The position numbers and the translations under genes were made by a program. A stretch of 64,000 bases of DNA from NCBI RefSeq assembly GCF_000745475.1, contig NZ_JQJJ01000017.1:62001-126000 (forward strand). Direction: 5' to 3'. This stretch comes from Allobosea sp. UNC402CLCol (GTDB taxonomy: Bacteria; Pseudomonadota; Alphaproteobacteria; Rhizobiales; Beijerinckiaceae). The notes below the pieces were generated by a model. It saw only the letters and a program-made list of their open reading frames with translations, did no database searches and was not told where the DNA came from. This document shows positions 40,118 to 48,489 of the stretch, in pieces. Numbering within the stretch: the stretch's first letter is position 1; every line of letters starts with the position of its first letter.

Positions 40118-41208
40118 AACCGACGCCCGCCATCACGCGAGACGGCTTCGGCACGCTTGCCGACGGGCGCGCGGTCGAACGCGTGAGGCTGCGTGGTGCC
40201 GGCGGTTTCGAGGCCCGGATCATCACCTATGGCGCGGCGCTGCAGGCGCTCCTCGTGCCCGACGCGAAGGGCGCGCTCGCCGACATCGTGCTCGGCCATG
40301 ACGATGCCGCCGGCTATGAAGCGCGGCGGGATTTCTACGGTGCCACGATCGGGCGCTTCGCCAACCGCATCGCGGGGGCCGCCTTCACGCTCGACGGTGA
40401 GTGTATCGCGCTGCCGGCCAATGACGGCGCGAACACGCTTCATGGCGGTCCGGGCGGCTTCGACCGGGTGCTGTGGTCGGTCGAAGCGATCGAGGAGAGC
40501 GACACTCCGGCCGTCACGCTTCGTCATGTGAGCCCCGATGGGGAGAACGGTTTTCCCGGCTCGCTCGACGTGCGTGTGAGCTTTCGCCTGTCGGCCCCCG
40601 GTGAGCTGACGATCAGCTATGAAGCCGTGACCGACCATCCAACCGTGGTCAGCCTGACCAATCACAGCTTCTTCAATCTCGATGGCGTCGCTGCGGGCGG
40701 GGACATCCTCGACCATGTCCTGACCCTGGCCGCCGACAGCTTCCTGCCGACGAACGCCGAGGCGATCCCGCTGCCGGGGCCACCGCGTCCGGTCGCGGGA
40801 ACGCCCTTCGACTTCAGATCGGGCGCGGCGGTCGGCGCGCGCATCCGCGAGGACGACGCCCAGTTGCGCGCCGGGCGCGGCTACGACCATAATTTCTGCC
40901 TCGGCATATCGGCGCAGCCGCGCCTCGCCGCCCGTGTCGAGGCAACGTCTTCGGGGCGGGTCATGGAACTGCTGACGAACCAGCCGGGGTTGCAGTTCTA
41001 TTCGGGCAACTTCCTCGATGGCGCCGCGCCGGGAAAATACGGGCGCCTGCACCGCCAGTCCGATGCGTTCTGCCTGGAGCCGCAGGCCTGGCCGGACGCG
41101 CCCAATCGCCGCGACTTTCCCTCGGCGCGGCTCGATCCGGGCGAGACCTATCGCCACGTCTCGATCTATCGTTTCTCCACCACCCGCGACGGAGGCATGC
41201 GCGCATGA
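40111..41208 (+). CDS. galM: aldose 1-epimerase (mutarotase)
   Basis: A 365-residue enzyme interconverting alpha and beta anomers of the incoming aldose. The catalytic His is in 'VSLTNHSFFNLDG' and the Glu in 'AFCLEPQAWPDAPN'. 'GATIGRFANRIAGAAFTLDG' and 'NTLHGGPGGFDRVLW' are family signatures. No signal peptide is seen, so it is cytoplasmic, unlike some exported homologs. It overlaps both neighbours and so is expressed with the dehydrogenase and lactonase. It would supply the anomer the 1-dehydrogenase uses. Confidence 0.94.
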   Translation: MVKPTPAITRDGFGTLADGRAVERVRLRGAGGFEARIITYGAALQALLVPDAKGALADIVLGHDDAAGYEARRDFYGATIGRFANRIAGAAFTLDGECIALPANDGANTLHGGPGGFDRVLWSVEAIEESDTPAVTLRHVSPDGENGFPGSLDVRVSFRLSAPGELTISYEAVTDHPTVVSLTNHSFFNLDGVAAGGDILDHVLTLAADSFLPTNAEAIPLPGPPRPVAGTPFDFRSGAAVGARIREDDAQLRAGRGYDHNFCLGISAQPRLAARVEATSSGRVMELLTNQPGLQFYSGNFLDGAAPGKYGRLHRQSDAFCLEPQAWPDAPNRRDFPSARLDPGETYRHVSIYRFSTTRDGGMRA

Positions 41209-42128
41209 CCATGCTTCACACACCGCCTTCGCAGATGACCGCGCCGGAGACGGTTTCGGTCTCGGTGCTCTGCATGGAGCGCTGCCATCTTGGCGAAGGC
41301 CCGAGCTACGATGCCGGGAGCGACACGGCCTGGTGGTTCGACATCCTCGAGCGCCGTCTGTTCGAGGCGCATCTGGAAACCGGTCGCATCACGATCCACG
41401 ATCTGCCGGTCATGGCCAGCGCGCTGGCGCGGATCGATGCCGGGCGCCAGATGCTCGCGGCCGAGGACGGGCTCTATCTGCGCGAGATCGCGAGCGGAAA
41501 GCTGAGCCGGGTCGCCGAGCTCGTCGGCAAGGACGGCCCCATCCGTTCCAATGATGCGCGCGTCCATCACAGCGGCGCCTTCTGGGTCAGCACGATGGGC
41601 CGCGGTGCGCAAGCGGGCGCCGGTGCGATCCATGCGTTCCGTGACGGGAAGCTGTCGCTGCTCTTCAGCGGCCTGACCATTCCCAACGCCATCTGCTTCT
41701 CGCCGGATGGCGGCACCGGCTATTTCGCCGACACCCGCGAGAACACGCTCTATCGTGTCGCGCTCGACCCTGCGACCGGCCTCCCGGTCGAGGCGCCCGC
41801 GATCCTGCACAAGCGGGAGGCCGCCGGCGGCCTCGACGGCGCCGTCACCGACGCGCAGGGCCTGATCTGGTGCGCGATCTGGGGCGGTGGCTGCGTCGAC
41901 GTCTATTCGCCGCGCGGGGACCGGTTGCGCAGCATCGCGATGCCGGCGCGCCAGCCGAGCTGCCCGGTTTTCGTCGGGCCGCGCTTCGACCGCCTGCTGG
42001 TCACCTCGGCCCATGAGAACATGAATGCGGATGCCCGCGCCGCCGACCCCGACCACGGGCGGACCTTTCTGGCCGAGGTCGGGGCCATCGGACGTGCGGA
42101 GCCGAGTTTGCGCTGGGGAGGATCCTGA
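41205..42128 (+). CDS. SMP-30/gluconolactonase-family lactonase (L-arabinolactonase-like)
   Basis: A 307-residue six-bladed propeller hydrolase. The metal ligands are visible: Glu in 'CHLGEGPSYD', Asn in 'IRSNDARVH', Asn in 'IPNAICFSPDG' and Asp in 'GGLDGAVTDAQG'. It would open L-arabinono-gamma-lactone (or galactonolactone) to the aldonate, step two of the oxidative pathway. The start overlaps the mutarotase stop by 4 bp; an internal ATG nine codons on is possible. It is the last enzyme gene, about 100 bp before chvE. Confidence 0.9.
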   Translation: MTMLHTPPSQMTAPETVSVSVLCMERCHLGEGPSYDAGSDTAWWFDILERRLFEAHLETGRITIHDLPVMASALARIDAGRQMLAAEDGLYLREIASGKLSRVAELVGKDGPIRSNDARVHHSGAFWVSTMGRGAQAGAGAIHAFRDGKLSLLFSGLTIPNAICFSPDGGTGYFADTRENTLYRVALDPATGLPVEAPAILHKREAAGGLDGAVTDAQGLIWCAIWGGGCVDVYSPRGDRLRSIAMPARQPSCPVFVGPRFDRLLVTSAHENMNADARAADPDHGRTFLAEVGAIGRAEPSLRWGGS

Positions 42129-42233
42129 CCGCGTCAGACGCAGCCAGCCCGCCCCGAACGATCAGCGGCCGACCCGCCGCCAAGAAACCGGTCCGCGAAT
42201 GCGGCCGACCCTTTCACAACCCGGGAGTCCAGT

Positions 42234-43304
42234 ATGAAACGCCTGACGACACTTCTCTCCGCTCTGACGCTCGCGGCCTTCGCCATGGGCCAGCCGCATT
42301 CCGCCGCCGCGCAGAGCAAGCCGACGGTCGGCATCGCGATGCCGACGAAATCCTCCGCGCGCTGGATCGCCGACGGCGACAACATCGTGAAGGTGCTCAA
42401 GGAGCGCGGCTACGACACCGATCTGCAATATGCTGAGGACGACGTCCCCAACCAGCTCTCGCAGATCGAGAACATGATCACCAAGGGCGCCAAGGTCCTG
42501 GTGATCGCGGCGATCGACGGCTCGACCCTGTCCGATGTGCTGGCCCAGGCCAAGGCGCAGGGCATCAAGGTCGTGGCCTATGACCGGCTGATCAGGGGCA
42601 CGCCGAACGTCGACTACTACGCGACCTTCGACAATTTCCAGGTCGGCGTGCTGCAGGCCCAATCCGTGCTGAAAGGGCTCGGTCTGCCTGAAGCCAAGGG
42701 CCCGTTCAACATCGAGCTCTTCGGCGGCTCGCCCGACGACAACAACGCCTTTTTCTTCTACGATGGTGCCATGTCGGTGCTGAAGCCGCTGATCGACGAG
42801 AAGAAGCTCGTCGTCGCCAGCGGCCAGATGGGCATGGACAAGGTCTCGACGCTGCGCTGGGACGGCGCCACCGCCCAGGCCCGCATGGACAACCTGCTGA
42901 GCGCCTTCTACGCGAACAAGAAGCTCGATGCCGTGCTGTCGCCCTATGACGGCATTTCGATCGGCATCCTCTCCTCGGTGAAGGGCGTCGGCTACGGGTC
43001 GGGCGGGCAGAAGATGCCGGTCGTTTCCGGCCAGGATGCCGAGGTGCCTTCGGTGAAGTCGATCATCGCCGGCGAGCAATATGCCTCGATCTTCAAGGAC
43101 ACCCGCGAACTCGCCCGCGTCACCGCCGACATGGTCGATGCGATGCTGTCGGGCAAGGAGGTCAAGGTCAACGACACCAAGACCTACAACAACGGCGTCA
43201 AGGTCGTGCCGTCCTATCTGCTGACGCCCGTGGTGGTCGACAAGTCGAACTGGGAGCCGGTCCTGATCGGCTCCGGCTACTACAAGGCCTCGCAGGTCAA
43301 GTGA
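42234..43304 (+). CDS. chvE: ChvE-type multiple-sugar-binding protein
   Basis: A 356-residue periplasmic protein with a signal peptide ending 'SAAAQSK'. 'PTVGIAMPTKSSARWIADGD' and 'GYDTDLQYAEDDVPNQLSQI' match ChvE, the sugar-binding protein that in Agrobacterium also activates the VirA sensor; no virA-like gene is in this window. 'VKGVGYGSGGQKMPVVSGQD' covers the hinge region. It delivers galactose, arabinose or related aldoses to GguAB. A short 11-bp direct repeat is upstream (42165-42175 and 42201-42211). A perfect hairpin follows the gene. Confidence 0.94.
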   Translation: MKRLTTLLSALTLAAFAMGQPHSAAAQSKPTVGIAMPTKSSARWIADGDNIVKVLKERGYDTDLQYAEDDVPNQLSQIENMITKGAKVLVIAAIDGSTLSDVLAQAKAQGIKVVAYDRLIRGTPNVDYYATFDNFQVGVLQAQSVLKGLGLPEAKGPFNIELFGGSPDDNNAFFFYDGAMSVLKPLIDEKKLVVASGQMGMDKVSTLRWDGATAQARMDNLLSAFYANKKLDAVLSPYDGISIGILSSVKGVGYGSGGQKMPVVSGQDAEVPSVKSIIAGEQYASIFKDTRELARVTADMVDAMLSGKEVKVNDTKTYNNGVKVVPSYLLTPVVVDKSNWEPVLIGSGYYKASQVK

Positions 43305-43308
43305 CGCC

Positions 43309-43336
43309 TGAGGCCCGGCTTCGCTGCCGGGCCTCA
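43309..43336 (+). terminator. intercistronic hairpin after chvE
   Basis: TGAGGCCCGGC (43309-43319) and GCCGGGCCTCA (43326-43336) are a perfect 11-bp stem with loop TTCGCT, 5 bp after the chvE stop. No T-tract follows. It is expected to protect the abundant chvE message or partly terminate before gguA. Confidence 0.6.
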
Positions 43337-43365
43337 TCCACCGGCCCGAAGGCGGGAGAACCACC

Positions 43366-44901
43366 ATGAGCCCTGTGCTGGAAATGCGCGGCATCTCCAA
43401 ATCCTTCACCGGTGTGAAGGCGCTGAACGATGTGTCCTTCACCGTCGAACCCGGGGAGATCCATGCCCTCGTCGGCGAGAACGGCGCGGGCAAGTCGACG
43501 CTGATGAAGGTGCTGAGCGGCGTCTATCCGCACGGCTCCTATGACGGCTCGATCCTGTTCGAGGGGGAGGAGCGGCGCTTCCGCGACATCAATGAATCGG
43601 AAGCGCTCGGCATCATCATCATCCATCAGGAACTGGCGCTGATCCCGCTGATGACGATCGCCGAGAACATCTATCTCGCCGATCCCCCGACCCGGATGGG
43701 GATGATCGACCGCAGCGCCGTCTATCGCGGGACGCAGGCGCTGCTGGCCAGGGTCGGGCTCGATGAGGCGCCCGATACGCGCATCGCCGATCTCGGCATC
43801 GGCAAGCAGCAGCTCGTCGAGATCGCCAAGGCGCTGGCCAAGAACCTGCGCGTGCTGATCCTCGACGAGCCGACGGCGAGCCTCAACGAGCGCGACAGCG
43901 AGGCGCTGCTCGACCTGCTGCTCGAATTCAAGGCCCAGGGCATCGCCTCCGTGCTGATCTCGCACAAGCTCAACGAGGTGTCCCGCGTCGCCGACCGGAT
44001 CACCGTGCTGCGCGACGGCCGCTGCGTCGACACGCTCGACTGCCACGCCGGCCCTGTCGAGGAGGATCGCATCATCCGCGCCATGGTGGATCGCGATCTG
44101 GCGCATCGCTACCCGCAGCGCGAGCCGAAGATCGGCGAGACGGTGCTGGAGATCGAGGACTGGTCCGTGTTCCATCCGCTCGATACCCACCGCAAGGTCG
44201 TCCGGAACGTGAACTTCCATGTCCGGCGCGGTGAGATCGTCGGCATCGCCGGGTTGATGGGGGCCGGGCGCACCGAATTCGCGATGAGCGTCTTCGGCGG
44301 CTCCTATGGCCGCAAGGCCTCCGGCACGGCGCGGCTGGAAGGCCGGCCGATCGAGCTCTCCGACGTGCCCGGAGCGATCGCAGCCGGTCTCGCCTATGTG
44401 ACGGAGGATCGCAAGGAGCTCGGCCTGATCCTGGCGGAGGACATCCGCAAGAACATCACGCTGACCAACCTGCCCGAGGTCGCGCATTCGGGCGTGGTCG
44501 ACGACATGGCCGAGCTGAAGGTCGCCAATGCCTATCGCAGCCGCATGCGGATCCGCTGCGCCAGCGTCTATCAGGAGGCCGGCCAGCTCTCGGGCGGCAA
44601 CCAGCAGAAGATCGTTCTGTCGAAATGGCTCTTCACCGATCCCAAGGTGCTCTTCCTTGACGAGCCGACGCGCGGCATCGACGTCGGCGCCAAATATGAA
44701 ATCTACTGCATCATCAACGAACTCGCCGACGCCGGGCGCGGCGTCGTGGTGATCTCGTCGGAGATGCCGGAGCTTCTGGGCATCTGCGACCGCATCTGCG
44801 TGATGAACGAGGGCGCCTTCGTCGGCGAGTTCCCAGCCGCCGAGGCGACACAGGAAAAGATCATGCGCGCCATCATGCGCAACCGGGAGGCAAGAGCGTG
44901 A
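43366..44901 (+). CDS. gguA: sugar ABC transporter ATP-binding protein GguA
   Basis: A 511-residue tandem ATPase of the CUT2 type. Domain 1 has 'GENGAGKSTLMKVLSGVYPH' and 'LILDEPTASLNERD'. Domain 2 has 'GLMGAGRTEFAMSVFGG', 'LSGGNQQKIVLSKWLF' and 'FLDEPTRGIDVGAKYEIYCI'. The 'GVYPHGSYDGSI' stretch is typical of GguA/XylG. An AAGGCGGGAG ribosome site precedes ATG 43366. It overlaps gguB by 4 bp. Confidence 0.94.
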   Translation: MSPVLEMRGISKSFTGVKALNDVSFTVEPGEIHALVGENGAGKSTLMKVLSGVYPHGSYDGSILFEGEERRFRDINESEALGIIIIHQELALIPLMTIAENIYLADPPTRMGMIDRSAVYRGTQALLARVGLDEAPDTRIADLGIGKQQLVEIAKALAKNLRVLILDEPTASLNERDSEALLDLLLEFKAQGIASVLISHKLNEVSRVADRITVLRDGRCVDTLDCHAGPVEEDRIIRAMVDRDLAHRYPQREPKIGETVLEIEDWSVFHPLDTHRKVVRNVNFHVRRGEIVGIAGLMGAGRTEFAMSVFGGSYGRKASGTARLEGRPIELSDVPGAIAAGLAYVTEDRKELGLILAEDIRKNITLTNLPEVAHSGVVDDMAELKVANAYRSRMRIRCASVYQEAGQLSGGNQQKIVLSKWLFTDPKVLFLDEPTRGIDVGAKYEIYCIINELADAGRGVVVISSEMPELLGICDRICVMNEGAFVGEFPAAEATQEKIMRAIMRNREARA

Positions 44902-46109
44902 GCACCGACGTCCAGAACGACGGCATCGTCAAACCCGCCGCGGTCCGCGTCGAAACCGCCAGGCCCAAGGGCGGAAACCTGCGCGAATACGGCATGCTGA
45001 TGTCGCTCGTCGCGATCATGCTGTTCTTCCAGGTCGTGACCGGCGGCAAGCTGCTGCTGCCGCTCAACCTGACCAACCTGATCCTGCAGAACAGCTTCAT
45101 CGTCGTCATGGCGCTGGGCATGCTGCTGGTCATCGTCACCGGCCATATCGATCTCTCGGTCGGCTCGGTCGCCGGCGCGGTCGGCGCGGTCGCCGCCGTC
45201 CTGATGGTGCAATACGGCATGCATTTCGTCCCGGCGACGCTGATCTGCCTGGCGCTGGGCGGGTTGATCGGGGCCGCGCAGGGCTACTGGGTCGCCTATT
45301 TCAAGATACCGTCCTTCATCGTCACGCTGGCCGGAATGCTCGTCTTCAAGGGGCTGGCGCTGGCGATCCTGCAGGGCCAGTCGGTGGGGCCGTTCCCGGC
45401 CGAGTTCCAGAAGCTCTCCTCCGGTTTCATCGTCGATCTGTTCGACAAGATTCAGGGCCTGCAGCCGACCTCGATGCTGCTGGGCGTGGCGCTGGCCCTG
45501 CTGCTCGTCGTCATCAACCTGAAGAGCCGCAGGCGCCAGCAGGACCACGACATTCCCGTCGAGCCCTGGAGCTTCTTCATCGCCAAGACCGCGATCTTCG
45601 CGGGGATCGTCCTTTATGCCAGCTATCTGCTCGCCTCCTATCGCGGCCTGCCCAATGTTCTCGTCGTGATGGGGGTGCTGATCGCGCTCTACGCCTTCGT
45701 CACGACGCGCACGACGATCGGCCGCCAGATCTACGCCGTCGGCGGCAATGCGCGTGCCGCCAAGCTCTCGGGCGTCAGGACCGAGCGGCTGACCTTCCTC
45801 GCCTTCGTCAATATGGGCGTGCTGGCGGCGCTGGCAGGGCTCATCTTCGCCGCGCGCCTCAACACCGCGACGCCTAAGGCCGGCCTCGGCTTCGAACTCG
45901 ACGTCATCGCCGCCTGCTTCATCGGCGGCGCCTCGGCCTATGGCGGCGTGGGCCGCGTCTCGGGCGCCGTGATCGGTGCGTTGATCATGGGCGTGATGAA
46001 CAACGGCATGTCGATCCTGGGCATCGGCATCGACTATCAGCAGGTCATCAAGGGCCTGGTGCTGCTCGGTGCCGTCTGCCTGGACGTCTACAATCAGAAG
46101 CGCGGCTAG
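44898..46109 (+). CDS. gguB: sugar ABC transporter permease GguB
   Basis: A 403-residue permease, longer than most CUT2 permeases (about 330), as is usual for GguB/XylH. 'GMLLVIVTGHIDLSVGSVAG' is the CUT2 signature, 'VGGNARAAKLSGVRTERLTF' the cytoplasmic loop and 'DVIAACFIGGASAYGGVGRV' the late motif. A cytoplasmic insert around residues 195-220 is rich in Arg and Lys. The start is GTG 44898, overlapping the gguA stop. It is the last gene of the arabinose cluster, followed at once by an intergenic repeat. Confidence 0.94.
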   Translation: MSTDVQNDGIVKPAAVRVETARPKGGNLREYGMLMSLVAIMLFFQVVTGGKLLLPLNLTNLILQNSFIVVMALGMLLVIVTGHIDLSVGSVAGAVGAVAAVLMVQYGMHFVPATLICLALGGLIGAAQGYWVAYFKIPSFIVTLAGMLVFKGLALAILQGQSVGPFPAEFQKLSSGFIVDLFDKIQGLQPTSMLLGVALALLLVVINLKSRRRQQDHDIPVEPWSFFIAKTAIFAGIVLYASYLLASYRGLPNVLVVMGVLIALYAFVTTRTTIGRQIYAVGGNARAAKLSGVRTERLTFLAFVNMGVLAALAGLIFAARLNTATPKAGLGFELDVIAACFIGGASAYGGVGRVSGAVIGALIMGVMNNGMSILGIGIDYQQVIKGLVLLGAVCLDVYNQKRG

Positions 46110-46208
46110 AGCATTTTCGAGCGAAACGGATACCGGTTCGCGTGAAGAAAATGCGATAAAACAAAGAGATGGAGCATTTCAGCGTTTCGGAGAAATGCAG
46201 AAATGCTC
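46109..46208. repeat. intergenic repeat with terminal hairpin
   Basis: The element begins at the last base of the gguB stop with GAGCATTTTCGAGCG and ends with an imperfect hairpin: GAGCATTTC (46172-46180) pairs with the GAAATGCTC that ends at 46208. This resembles a short repeat I recall as scattered between genes in many Hyphomicrobiales genomes. Between the convergent gguB and tctA genes it can act as a terminator. Copy number elsewhere cannot be checked here. Confidence 0.6.
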
Positions 46209-46226
46209 CAGGGTTGGCGGCTCTGG

Positions 46227-47744
46227 TCAGCCCGACGCGGCGTGCGGATCGGCGGGGGCGAGCGTGGTGCGCCGCCCCTTCAGCGTGGCGTAGATCTGCC
46301 AGGCGATGAACAGCCCGAGGATGCTGAGCAGCGTCGCGCTGATCGGGTGTTCGAAGAAGGTCAGGAAACTGCCGCGACTGAGCAGCATGGAGCGCCTGAA
46401 ATACTCCTCCAGCATCGGCCCGAGGATGAAGCCGAGCATCAGCGGCGCCGGGTCGAGGGACAGCCGCATCATGATGTAGCCGATCAGGCCGAAGGCGGCG
46501 GTGGTGTAGATGTCGTGCAGGCTGTTGTTGATGCTGAAGGTGCCGATGCAGCAGAAGAACAGGATCGACGGGAACAGCACGTTGTAAGGAATCTTGAAGA
46601 CCGAGAGCCAGAAGCGGACCAGCGGCACGTTCAGCAGCAAGAGGAAGCAGTTGCCGATCCACATGCTGGCAACCAGCCCCCAGAACAGGTCCGGATGCTT
46701 GGCGATCATGTTCGGGCCGGGCTGGATGCCCTTGATGATGAAGGCGGCCATCATCAGCGCCATCACCGCGTTCTCGGGGATGCCGATGCTCATCAGCGGG
46801 ATGAAGCTGGTGCGCGCCGCCGCCTCGTCGGCCGCGGCCTGCCCGGCGACGCCCTCGATCGCGCCAGAGCCGATCTCGTCCTTGTATTTGCTGACCTTCT
46901 TGTCGAGACCGTAGGCCGCGAACTGGGCTATCGTCGGCCCGCCGCCCGGCAGGATGCCGAGGAAGGAACCGACCACGCTGCCGCGCAGGGCGCTCGGGAT
47001 GATGCGCTTGAACTCGGGCCAGGTCGGCATCAGCTTGATCTTGCCGTTGAACGGCGTGCGTTCCTCTTTCGCATCGAGGTTCTTGGTGATCTCGGCGATG
47101 CCGAAGCAGCCGAGCGCGAGGCTGACCAGGCTGACGCCGTCGACGAGCGAGGGCAGGCCCATGGTGAAGCGCTCGAGGCCGGTCTCCAGATCGGTGCCGA
47201 CCTGCCCGAGCAGCACGCCGAGCAGGCACATCGCCATCCCGTTCAGCAGGCTGCCGGTGGTGACGAAACTGACGCAGAAGAAGCCGAACAGCATCAGCGC
47301 GCAGTAGTCGGTCGGGCCGAATTTCAGGGCGATGGTGCCGAGCGTCGGCGCGAGCGAGGCCAGCACCACGATCGCGACGGTGCCGCCGATGAAGCTCGAC
47401 ACGCCAGCGGTGAACAGGGCGAGCCCCGTCTTGCCCTTGAGCGTCATCTGATAGCCGTCGATGCAGGCCACGATGCTCGAGGCGTGCGGGATCTTCATGG
47501 TGATCGCGCTGACGCTGTCGCCATATTGCGCGCCGTAATAGATGCCGGCGAGCATGATCAGCGCGCCGCCGGTCGGGATCGAGTAGGTCAGCGGCAGGAG
47601 CAGGCTGATCGTGGCCAGTGGGCCGAGGCCCGGCAGCAGCCCGACCAGCGTGCCGACGACGCAGCCGATGGCGCAGTAGAGCAGGTTCTCGGGCGTCAGC
47701 GCATGGCCGAAGCCGAAGGCGAGGTTGTTGAGCACCTCCATCAC
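46227..47744 (-). CDS. tctA: tripartite tricarboxylate transporter, large membrane subunit (TctA)
   Basis: A 505-residue membrane protein with about 12 helices. 'VVGTLVGLLPGLGPLATISL' is the TctA signature near the N-terminus and 'GIYYGAQYGDSVSAITMKIP' its second mark. 'GSFLGILPGGGPTIAQFAAY' is the inverted repeat of the first motif, as expected for the two-fold TctA fold. It works with TctB (overlap of 4 bp at 47741-47744) and a periplasmic Bug-type protein. No binding-protein gene is adjacent, so this pair must borrow one. Substrate is a carboxylate of unknown identity. Confidence 0.93.
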   Translation of the reverse strand: MMEVLNNLAFGFGHALTPENLLYCAIGCVVGTLVGLLPGLGPLATISLLLPLTYSIPTGGALIMLAGIYYGAQYGDSVSAITMKIPHASSIVACIDGYQMTLKGKTGLALFTAGVSSFIGGTVAIVVLASLAPTLGTIALKFGPTDYCALMLFGFFCVSFVTTGSLLNGMAMCLLGVLLGQVGTDLETGLERFTMGLPSLVDGVSLVSLALGCFGIAEITKNLDAKEERTPFNGKIKLMPTWPEFKRIIPSALRGSVVGSFLGILPGGGPTIAQFAAYGLDKKVSKYKDEIGSGAIEGVAGQAAADEAAARTSFIPLMSIGIPENAVMALMMAAFIIKGIQPGPNMIAKHPDLFWGLVASMWIGNCFLLLLNVPLVRFWLSVFKIPYNVLFPSILFFCCIGTFSINNSLHDIYTTAAFGLIGYIMMRLSLDPAPLMLGFILGPMLEEYFRRSMLLSRGSFLTFFEHPISATLLSILGLFIAWQIYATLKGRRTTLAPADPHAASG

Positions 47745-48163
47745 AGCAACCTCAGATTCAGGCCGAGGAAGCGTTGGAAGATGAAGGCCACGACGATCAG
47801 GCCGATGGCGATCTTGAGGTTGCGCACCCAGGAATAGCTGTTGGCGGCGAAGCCGGCGACGAAGACCAGCACGATGATGCCGACGGTCACGTTCACATAT
47901 TCGGAAGCGATGACGAAGCCGATGAGGCTCGCCATGATCAGCGCGATGTTCCGCGGGCTGAACTGGAGAGGCTCCGGATCGGCGAGGCGCGCCTGCACGA
48001 TCGTCGCCAGGGCTATGATCAGCAGCGGCGCGCAGATCAGGAGCGGGAAGAGCCCGGGACCGGCATGGGCGAGGGTGCCGATCGGATAGCGCAGCGCGTT
48101 CACGGCAAAGAACAACGCGACGGCGGCCAGAAAGACCCCGCGCGCAATCTGTTGATTTGGCAT
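47741..48163 (-). CDS. tctB: tripartite tricarboxylate transporter, small membrane subunit (TctB)
   Basis: A 140-residue protein with four membrane helices: 'GVFLAAVALFFAVNALRYPI' (with the 'YPIGT...GPGLFP' motif of TctB), 'LFPLLICAPLLIIALATIVQ', 'IALIMASLIGFVIASEYVNV' and a final helix. Its stop overlaps the tctA start. Upstream is a 326-bp AT-rich gap that should contain its promoter. Confidence 0.9.
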   Translation of the reverse strand: MPNQQIARGVFLAAVALFFAVNALRYPIGTLAHAGPGLFPLLICAPLLIIALATIVQARLADPEPLQFSPRNIALIMASLIGFVIASEYVNVTVGIIVLVFVAGFAANSYSWVRNLKIAIGLIVVAFIFQRFLGLNLRLL

Positions 48164-48489
48164 TGTCTCTCCGCGTATCGTCCCGTATTGATCGGTATTA
48201 TTAGTTCTTGAAGCTCTGCGTTTTGAGTTTTTCTATCTTCATTTCAGCGTTCAAGGGTCGCTTAAAACAGGTAGAGGCCGAAAATATGCCGCGGCAATAA
48301 AATTTATAATTACAATTAACCGAAATTCAGACCCGGTAGTTGGTTGATTATTGTATTTGGTTCTCCGGGAGGCCGTGAGTATCGTTGCATTCCAGTGTCA
48401 AATTATTTTATTTGAATGAATTATTAAACGCAATAATCGAGATTGCCAACCGCGTTTCCCGATGTCGAGCATGTCATTTCGGCGGCGCT
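48164..48489. promoter_or_regulatory. AT-rich intergenic region upstream of the tctBA pair
   Basis: About 326 bp with strikingly low G/C from 48200 to 48440 (for example AAAATTTATAATTACAATTA near 48298), in contrast to the flanking genes. No ORF or tRNA is visible. It separates the D-2-hydroxyacid dehydrogenase stop from tctB and probably holds the tctBA promoter. The base composition suggests an H-NS/MucR-like protein target or an old insertion scar; neither can be shown here. Confidence 0.4.

Noticed and set aside
46203..47837. Plus-strand open frame opposite tctA and tctB
   Set aside because: Charged low-complexity translation without motifs, antisense to TctA signature sequences.
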